NCBI GenBank assembly: GCA_031279875.1
Contig: JAITHS010000202.1
Coordinates: forward strand, 1-13,716
Length of the DNA: 13,716 bases
Reading direction: 5' to 3'
Source of the DNA: Tannerella sp.
Lineage (GTDB): Bacteria > Bacteroidota > Bacteroidia > Bacteroidales > Tannerellaceae
The position numbers and the translations under genes are program-made. Positions 1 through 5,089 of the stretch are shown in pieces. Positions within the stretch are counted from its first letter, which is position 1. Every line of letters starts with the position of its first letter. The notes beneath the pieces are model-generated. The model worked only from the letters and a program-made list of their open reading frames with translations, ran no database searches and had not been told where the DNA came from.

Positions 1-15
1 ATGACGTGGTACCGT
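1..15 (-). repeat. Possible edge of a second MITE-like copy
   Basis: These 15 bases are the exact reverse complement of 12951-12965. That stretch consists of 9 flanking bases plus the first 6 bases of the 26-bp arm of the element at 12960-13048. A second copy in the opposite orientation may therefore lie just left of the window. Only the edge is visible, and a 15-bp match alone could be coincidence. Confidence 0.4.
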
Positions 16-114
16 ATCCCAAACCCTTGCAGGGTTTAAAACCCTGCAAGCGGTTGAAAGGAACCATACCCCAAAAACCTTGCAGCGGTTTCAAACCCTG
101 CAAGCGGTTGAAAG
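11..114. repeat. REP-like tandem palindromic repeat, two units
   Basis: Two related units lie at 11-60 and 63-114. Both end in the same 22 bases (39-60 and 93-114). Unit 1 contains a perfect palindrome: CTTGCAGGGTTT at 26-37, one base, then its reverse complement at 39-50. Unit 2 has the same hairpin (79-104) with one extra C in the left arm. The array starts 10 bp past the stop codon of the Fic gene, so it could fold in the 3' end of that transcript and act as a terminator or RNA-stabilising element. This placement just after a gene is typical of REP elements. The unit may extend beyond the window. Confidence 0.75.
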
Positions 115-123
115 CACTGAACT

Positions 124-1224
124 TTATTCATTCAGTTTGTAATGTGTATTTCGTCCGCTGCCTTCTCCTTGTCGAAGTATGCCTTTTCCTATCAAATTTT
201 TTATGTCGCGTATTGCTGTGTCCTGCGAACATTTGCGGATTTTTGCCCATTTTGACGATTGCAGTTTGCCTACAAAATCGCCGTCAAGAAGTTTGTTGAT
301 AATGAGTCGTTGCCGTTCATTGATCGGTGTATGTTCGTGTTTTGCCCAAAATCTTGCTTTGTTTAAAACGTGTGAAGTCGCCTGTTCCGAAGAAAGAAAA
401 GCATTTCTTATACAATTCAAAAAGAAAACCAACCAATCGGTAATGTCGCTGTCGGTATTCCACTGAACTTTTTGCAACACCTCGTAATACTCTTTCTTTT
501 CAACAAGAATTTGGCTCGACAAACTGTAAAATCGTTGCGAACTCTGCTCGGCTCTCGCCAACTGCATATCGGTGATTGTCCTTGCAATACGTCCGTTGCC
601 GTCGTCAAAGGGGTGAATTATGATAAACCAAAAATGAGCGATTGCGGCTTTCAAAATGTTGTCGATGCTGAAATCGGTATTTAACCAATTCAAAAACTTG
701 TCCATTTCCTGCTTGACAAATGCTTGCGGTATGGCTTCGTAAAACACTTTTTCCTTGCCCATTGCTCTCGAAACCACCTGCATTTCGTCTTTCCGATAAC
801 AAGCAACATCAATTTTACGTGCGCCACTGTAACCTGTTGGAAATAAGGCATTATGCCAACCAAACAAGCGTTCTTCGGTTAGCGGATTTTCGTAACGTTG
901 TGTGGCGTCGAGCATCATTTCCACAATGCCCTCAATATTGCGGGCAGACGGCACTAATCCTGCTGTTTCTATTCCGAGACGGCGAGCAATAGAAGAACGA
1001 ACTTGGTCGTAATTTAGCAGTTCGCCCTCAATTTCAGACGATTTCAAAATATCGAAAGTGAAAGTATTGAGCAGCGTTTCTTCTTTATGAGAGAAACCGA
1101 TTGTACTCATTATGCCGTTCAGTTTGCCTTGTAAATACTTCACTTCGCCGAATAAATCACGGATTTTATCTTCGTCCCAAACAAAGTTCGTCCAATTTTC
1201 GTGTTGATATATGTATTTTGCCAT
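124..1224 (-). CDS. Fic family protein (probable AMP-transferase) with C-terminal winged helix
   Basis: Complete 366-residue Fic protein, cytoplasmic, with no signal peptide. Fic enzymes usually transfer AMP from ATP to a hydroxyl side chain of a target protein. The active-site motif HPFDDGNGRIAR is intact at residues 204-215, with catalytic His204. The N-terminal region resembles the DUF4172 domain and carries SSEIEG at residues 62-67, which fits the (S/T)xxxE(G/N) inhibitory helix. The enzyme is thus probably self-inhibited through Glu66. Residues about 300-365 look like a winged helix, so it may bind DNA or control its own gene. This layout is typical of stand-alone chromosomal Fic proteins of 360-380 residues. 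No small antitoxin partner is visible next to it. The start codon sits about 15 nt after the predicted transcription start. The family assignment is firm; the target protein is unknown. Confidence 0.93.
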   Translation of the reverse strand: MAKYIYQHENWTNFVWDEDKIRDLFGEVKYLQGKLNGIMSTIGFSHKEETLLNTFTFDILKSSEIEGELLNYDQVRSSIARRLGIETAGLVPSARNIEGIVEMMLDATQRYENPLTEERLFGWHNALFPTGYSGARKIDVACYRKDEMQVVSRAMGKEKVFYEAIPQAFVKQEMDKFLNWLNTDFSIDNILKAAIAHFWFIIIHPFDDGNGRIARTITDMQLARAEQSSQRFYSLSSQILVEKKEYYEVLQKVQWNTDSDITDWLVFFLNCIRNAFLSSEQATSHVLNKARFWAKHEHTPINERQRLIINKLLDGDFVGKLQSSKWAKIRKCSQDTAIRDIKNLIGKGILRQGEGSGRNTHYKLNE

Positions 1225-1244
1225 ATCATTTTAATTTTAAGATG

Positions 1245-1275
1245 CAAAGATACAAATTTACGGAGAATATTCAAA
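1245..1275 (-). promoter_or_regulatory. Bacteroidetes-type promoter of the Fic gene
   Basis: Read on the minus strand there is TTTG (1275-1272), a 19-nt spacer, then TATCTTTG (1252-1245). This matches the Bacteroidetes primary-sigma consensus (TTTG at -33, TAnnTTTG at -7). Transcription should start near 1239, giving a leader of about 15 nt. The -33 box lies inside the palindrome at 1261-1318. Confidence 0.75.
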
Positions 1276-1318
1276 CTATTATACGCAAAAATGCGTAGAA
1301 AACACAAAATAATCTCCG
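1261..1318. promoter_or_regulatory. Nested inverted repeat between the cotH-like and Fic genes
   Basis: Outer arms CGGAGAATATT (1261-1271) and AATAATCTCCG (1308-1318) pair at 10 of 11 positions. An inner hairpin ACGCA-aaaa-TGCGT (1283-1296) has exactly the same centre. The structure lies 27 bp downstream of the stop of the cotH-like gene and covers the -33 box of the Fic promoter. It could be a terminator for the former or an operator for the latter. No U-run follows it. Confidence 0.45.
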
Positions 1319-1344
1319 CAAATCGTTCTTGAATGATCGAATTT

Positions 1345-3309
1345 TTAAAAGACTATCTTACGTGAAAAGCGGTTTCCGACGCTTAATACATAGATACCGC
1401 GCTTGGGAAGCAGTATCACAGCCTGTCCGTTATTGCCGACGGTGCTTTGTATCGGTTGCCCTACGATATTGTAAATAACGACTTGGGCATCATCAGGTAA
1501 GTTGTTTATATACAAACTGTTACCAACGCTATGCCATTTGATCGCAGCGAGGATTGACATCGTCGGAGCATTAGCGGTAATCAGTTCACGCTTGGAGATA
1601 TACCACTGCTGATTTTCGCTTTCGGTGATGCGATTGTTGTAAACTATAACCGGCGTTCCGTTATCATAGCCTCCGCCGCTGTTGTTAACAGAGTAGTAAT
1701 AAGGCTCTACGGCGCTTTCGATGCCGTAGAATCCGCCATTAGCGGCAGGCGTTATTTTCCACTTCTTTGCAGGGTCGGTGTCGTTGCGTTCGGTCTGTAA
1801 CAGATTGTTTTGTAGTCCGTTGGCCGTCAAGACTAATCCTGATTGTTTATTGATAAAGCAAAAATAAGTATTATCGATGGGTTCTATTTTCCAGAGTTGT
1901 GAGGCCACTTCTTCAACGGGTTGCCACAGATGCAGTTGCGCTCCGGCATCGTTGGAGTGGTCTTTTACATCAATTACGTTATGCGTGCGTCGGTTCATGA
2001 TGATGTAGTAAAAATTTTCGGCTGCAAATGGCGGGGTCGGTCTGTCGTTTTCGGATATAAAAAACGCCTGATTGAGGTATTTGATGCGTTCGACAATATA
2101 AGAGCGCAAAAAATCAACTCCCTGCTGATAGTTGCCGAAGAGCGCATATTCGTAATGGACTCTCTGGTTGAATATCTTCCATTTTGAGAAGTTTTGCTGT
2201 TGAGAAGCATTTAGTAAAGATGTCGTAGCGTCGATATACGAGGTCAGGGAGGCTTCAAGTCCGGAGGCGACAAGTTCGTTCCACCGTCGCTCTACCGCTT
2301 GTCTGAACCACGGGTCGCGCCACATCTGCTCTATCCAAGTACGCGGCAAATGAGCGTTTTCGCGCATCAGTTTCTTCTGAGCATCGCCAAGTCGGATGTC
2401 GTTGTTGAACGCAATGTCGTAATCCCACAGCGGGCCGAAAAATATTTTGTCGATTTCACGCTTTTTGTAAATATATGTACTCCAGAAAGCGTCGGAGTTA
2501 CCGGTCAATTCTGATGCTATATACCAGTTAATCAGCGAAGCAGTATCCGTCATCGTTCTGTATCCGTTGTCGGGATGGGTAAAATCGGCAGCAAAGAGAC
2601 GCTCTTCAAATTTGTTGATGAAATCACGGATGTAAATATAATGCTTGCTGGTGATATCGTCATCGGGATATTTGATTGAGATATTCAGATTTTTGCTTGA
2701 AGTAAATCTCCATGTTTCGTCTGTAAATCCGTCTATTTCAAGCAGGTAGCCACCTGTAAGTTCTGTTTCCGTCGGCTCTTTCGGTATTTCGTCTATTTCT
2801 ACTCGCTCTTTGCCTTCCTGTATCTGGTCGGTAAGCATATAATTGCCAAGATACTGATTATTAAGATATAAATCAACAAATTGCACAGTAGGGGTAAAAT
2901 CAAGACCTACCAACTCGCTGATTTTGAACGCTATGGCATTGCGCATCAACGTCTTGTCGGCATAGTTGGCAAGCAGCACCCAGCTTTTGGCGTTGGCGTT
3001 GGCGTCGAAAAGACGGGCTTTCTTGTCCAATTTTATGCGATAAGGCTTTTTAGGCATTTTCCATGTCGAATTACCCCGCCCGCGAATGCCTGTTACGACG
3101 TCGGTCATATCGTGTGCCGGTATCGAACTGCGAATAGTCAGCCGCGCATCTATATAGTTTATTTTGTCGTAAATAGTTGCTCCTCCGACGGTTTGAATAA
3201 AAACCGCAGGCAAGTTAGTCAACTGTTGTTGAGCCGACAGGCAGGCTGCAAACGCCATAAACGCCATAAACGCCATCGCAAAAAGAACAAAATATGTTTT
3301 CGTTTTCAT
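1345..3309 (-). CDS. Secreted CotH-like protein kinase with ricin-type lectin region and T9SS sorting tail
   Basis: 654 residues from the chosen start. Residues 1-26 form a signal peptide ending AACLSA. Residues about 35-415 are a CotH kinase domain, with RGRGNSTW (77-84), KPYRIKL (88-94), LLANYADKTLMRN (112-124), YLGNYMLTDQIQ (153-164) and GPLWDYDIAF (292-301). The Asp pair in WDYD corresponds to the expected metal and catalytic site. CotH proteins are atypical kinases; the Bacillus member phosphorylates the spore-coat protein CotB. Residues about 430-572 form a ricin-like beta-trefoil with three QxW-type repeats (QLWKI, KKWKI, QQWYI), probably binding sugar. Residues about 590-654 resemble a type IX secretion sorting domain. 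The protein is therefore predicted to reach the cell surface or medium. The reading frame is open to 3405, but that start lies upstream of the -33 box and would bury the signal peptide, so 3309 is preferred. The substrate is unknown. Confidence 0.9.
   Translation of the reverse strand: MKTKTYFVLFAMAFMAFMAFAACLSAQQQLTNLPAVFIQTVGGATIYDKINYIDARLTIRSSIPAHDMTDVVTGIRGRGNSTWKMPKKPYRIKLDKKARLFDANANAKSWVLLANYADKTLMRNAIAFKISELVGLDFTPTVQFVDLYLNNQYLGNYMLTDQIQEGKERVEIDEIPKEPTETELTGGYLLEIDGFTDETWRFTSSKNLNISIKYPDDDITSKHYIYIRDFINKFEERLFAADFTHPDNGYRTMTDTASLINWYIASELTGNSDAFWSTYIYKKREIDKIFFGPLWDYDIAFNNDIRLGDAQKKLMRENAHLPRTWIEQMWRDPWFRQAVERRWNELVASGLEASLTSYIDATTSLLNASQQQNFSKWKIFNQRVHYEYALFGNYQQGVDFLRSYIVERIKYLNQAFFISENDRPTPPFAAENFYYIIMNRRTHNVIDVKDHSNDAGAQLHLWQPVEEVASQLWKIEPIDNTYFCFINKQSGLVLTANGLQNNLLQTERNDTDPAKKWKITPAANGGFYGIESAVEPYYYSVNNSGGGYDNGTPVIVYNNRITESENQQWYISKRELITANAPTMSILAAIKWHSVGNSLYINNLPDDAQVVIYNIVGQPIQSTVGNNGQAVILLPKRGIYVLSVGNRFSRKIVF
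3250..3276 (-). repeat. Three perfect 9-bp tandem repeats inside the signal peptide
   Basis: AAACGCCAT occurs three times in a row at 3250-3258, 3259-3267 and 3268-3276. On the coding strand this is ATGGCGTTT x3, encoding MAFMAFMAF in the hydrophobic core of the CotH-like protein's signal peptide. Gain or loss of a unit would change the core by three residues without shifting the frame. Confidence 0.9.
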
Positions 3310-3332
3310 TTCATTTCTTTTAAATAGCGATG

Positions 3333-3363
3333 CAAAGATATGCAAATGTTTTGGAGAAACAAA
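3333..3363 (-). promoter_or_regulatory. Bacteroidetes-type promoter of the cotH-like gene
   Basis: On the minus strand TTTG (3363-3360) is followed by a 19-nt spacer and TATCTTTG (3340-3333). Transcription should begin near 3327, about 18 nt before the ATG at 3309. This excludes the longer reading frame that begins at 3405. Confidence 0.75.
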
Positions 3364-3388
3364 ATATTTCGCTGATTTTTTTTGAAAA

Positions 3389-3420
3389 TTTGGAAATCTT
3401 GACAAGAATGTTTATCTTTG
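3389..3420 (+). promoter_or_regulatory. Bacteroidetes-type promoter of the AAA-ATPase gene
   Basis: TTTG (3389-3392), a 20-nt spacer, then TATCTTTG (3413-3420) match the Bacteroidetes consensus. The expected start is near 3427, giving a leader of about 25 nt. This promoter is back-to-back with that of the cotH-like gene; the two -33 boxes are about 25 bp apart and do not overlap. Confidence 0.75.
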
Positions 3421-3451
3421 CATCGAAATTTTTAACATCTATGCTAAATAA

Positions 3452-5035
3452 ATGGAAAAAGTAACAAGAAAATTGCCTTTGAGCATACAGGATTTTGAAG
3501 ATTTACGTAATAAGGACTTTCTGTACGTAGATAAAACTTCTTACGTCAAGCGGCTGGCGACATACGGTAAACAGTACTTCCTCGGACGCCCGCGACGATT
3601 CGGCAAGTCGCTGTTTATTAGTACTTTGAAAGCATATTTTCTTGGCAAAAAGCATCTTTTCGACGGGCTTTACATCGGCGAGATTGAGAAAGAATGGATT
3701 GAATATCCGGTGTTTCATCTTGATTTTGTCGGCGAACAATATACATCGGAATACTATTTTAACGCCAAATTAGATGCAATTTTGCGCGTATTTGAATCTC
3801 AATGGGGTAAAGATGAAGCGGATACAACTTTTCCGGCGCGTTTTTCAGGACTGATAAGGCGCGCTTATGAAAAAACCGGCAAACAGGTAGTAGTTTTAGT
3901 TGATGAGTACGACAAGCCTTTACTCGAATCGATGCATAATAAAGACCTGCACGAAATAGTGATAAGCACTCTGAAATCCTTTTACGGAGTACTCAAATCT
4001 ATGGATATTTGTTTGAGATTTGTATTCATCACCGGTATAACAAAGTTCTCGAAAGTTAGCATCTTCAGCGACCTTAATCATTTGACAGACATCAGTTTAT
4101 CCGATGAATATGCCGGAATTTGCGGTTTGACGGAAACCGAACTCAAAGACAATTTCCAGCCGGAACTCAAAGCGCTGGCTAAAAATTTGGACATCTCGGA
4201 AGAAAACGCTTTTGCACAGTTGAAAAAAAATTACGACGGTTATCATTTTTCTCGCCGTAGCGATCATATTTACAATCCTTATAGCGTGTTGAATACGTTT
4301 TACTCCAATTATTTTGAATATTATTGGTTTGAGACAGGCACACCTACTTTTCTGGTTCAGATGATAAGAAGTTTCCGATTAGACCCGCGTAAGTTCAGTA
4401 CCAATGATGTTGCTGTGCCGATCGACTTCCTGTCTGATTATAGAGTTAACGGCACCGACCCTGTTCCTGTGCTGTATCAAAGTGGTTATCTGACTATTAA
4501 GCGATTCGATAGCAAATATAACAGTTATTTTCTCGGCTATCCCAATGAAGAGGTAAGATACGGTTTTATGAAAAATATGCTTGGCGTATATTCTCCTGCC
4601 GATGTGCAGATAATGAACAGTTTTTTTGCGGGCGATTTTGTGCGAAAACTTGAAGTAGGCGACATAGAAAGCTTTATGTCGATGGTTAAATCTTTCTATA
4701 AAAGCATTCAGTACGATGCCATAGACAATGAGAAAAAAGACGAAAAGTATTATCAATTAATATTTTATCTGCTGTTTACTTTGATGGGACAATTTACTCA
4801 AATCGAAGTCAAAGACGCCAACGGACGAGCCGATGCAGTAGTTAAGACAGCCGATTCTATCTTTGTCTTCGAGTTCAAAATGGACAACAAAGCTACAGCC
4901 GAAGACGCTCTGAATCAAATAGATACCAAAGAATACCTCATCCCTTACACCACCGACGGCAGGAAATTATTCAAAATCGGCGCCGAGTTTAGCGTCGAAA
5001 AACGAGGGCTTACAAGATGGGTAATCAACAATTAA
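3452..5035 (+). CDS. AAA-ATPase-like protein with C-terminal PD-(D/E)XK nuclease domain
   Basis: Complete 527-residue protein of the family combining the 'predicted AAA-ATPase' domain with a PD-(D/E)XK nuclease-like domain (often listed as DUF1703). The N-terminus carries the family signature (SIQDFEDLRN and YVDKTSYV). The Walker A-type loop is GRPRRFGKS at residues 45-53. The Walker B strand VVVLVDEYDKPL (146-157) ends in Asp151-Glu152. FVFITGITKFSKVSIF (190-205) is the conserved segment after it. The C-terminal fold shows GRAD (Asp461) and FEFK (Glu474, Lys476), which is a complete D...ExK nuclease motif. No signal peptide or membrane segment is visible. Such proteins occur in many copies per genome in Bacteroidales; their role is unsettled, with mobile-element or defence functions suggested. 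It has its own promoter, and 54 bp separate it from the next gene. Family membership is certain; function is not known. Confidence 0.93.
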   Translation: MEKVTRKLPLSIQDFEDLRNKDFLYVDKTSYVKRLATYGKQYFLGRPRRFGKSLFISTLKAYFLGKKHLFDGLYIGEIEKEWIEYPVFHLDFVGEQYTSEYYFNAKLDAILRVFESQWGKDEADTTFPARFSGLIRRAYEKTGKQVVVLVDEYDKPLLESMHNKDLHEIVISTLKSFYGVLKSMDICLRFVFITGITKFSKVSIFSDLNHLTDISLSDEYAGICGLTETELKDNFQPELKALAKNLDISEENAFAQLKKNYDGYHFSRRSDHIYNPYSVLNTFYSNYFEYYWFETGTPTFLVQMIRSFRLDPRKFSTNDVAVPIDFLSDYRVNGTDPVPVLYQSGYLTIKRFDSKYNSYFLGYPNEEVRYGFMKNMLGVYSPADVQIMNSFFAGDFVRKLEVGDIESFMSMVKSFYKSIQYDAIDNEKKDEKYYQLIFYLLFTLMGQFTQIEVKDANGRADAVVKTADSIFVFEFKMDNKATAEDALNQIDTKEYLIPYTTDGRKLFKIGAEFSVEKRGLTRWVINN

Positions 5036-5087
5036 AAATTAAAAATTACAAATTACAAATTACAAATTAAGAATTAAGAATTAAAAA
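5032..5087. repeat. Eight perfect-length 7-bp tandem repeats
   Basis: Eight consecutive heptamers follow the pattern TTAMRAA: TTAAAAA x2, TTACAAA x3, TTAAGAA x2, TTAAAAA x1. The array contains the stop codon of the AAA-ATPase gene (5033-5035) and ends two bases before the ATG at 5090. It thus fills the whole intergenic space and the ribosome-binding region of the GDPD-GH97 gene. A change in unit number would move promoter and RBS spacing by 7 bp. No TAnnTTTG box is present in the gap. Confidence 0.9.
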
Positions 5088-5089
5088 TT

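Noticed and set aside
11..114. CRISPR-like direct repeats
   Set aside because: There are only two units, almost adjacent, with no unique spacers of regular length and no cas genes.
6..299. 97-residue open frame at the left edge
   Set aside because: Its first part translates the palindromic repeat and the rest is antisense to the Fic gene.
3310..3405. 32-residue N-terminal extension of the CotH-like protein
   Set aside because: This part lies upstream of the predicted transcription start and covers the promoter; the start at 3309 gives a normal signal peptide.
3441..3464. Seven-codon leader peptide overlapping the AAA-ATPase start
   Set aside because: There is no ribosome-binding signal or attenuator structure, and a short chance frame is expected here.
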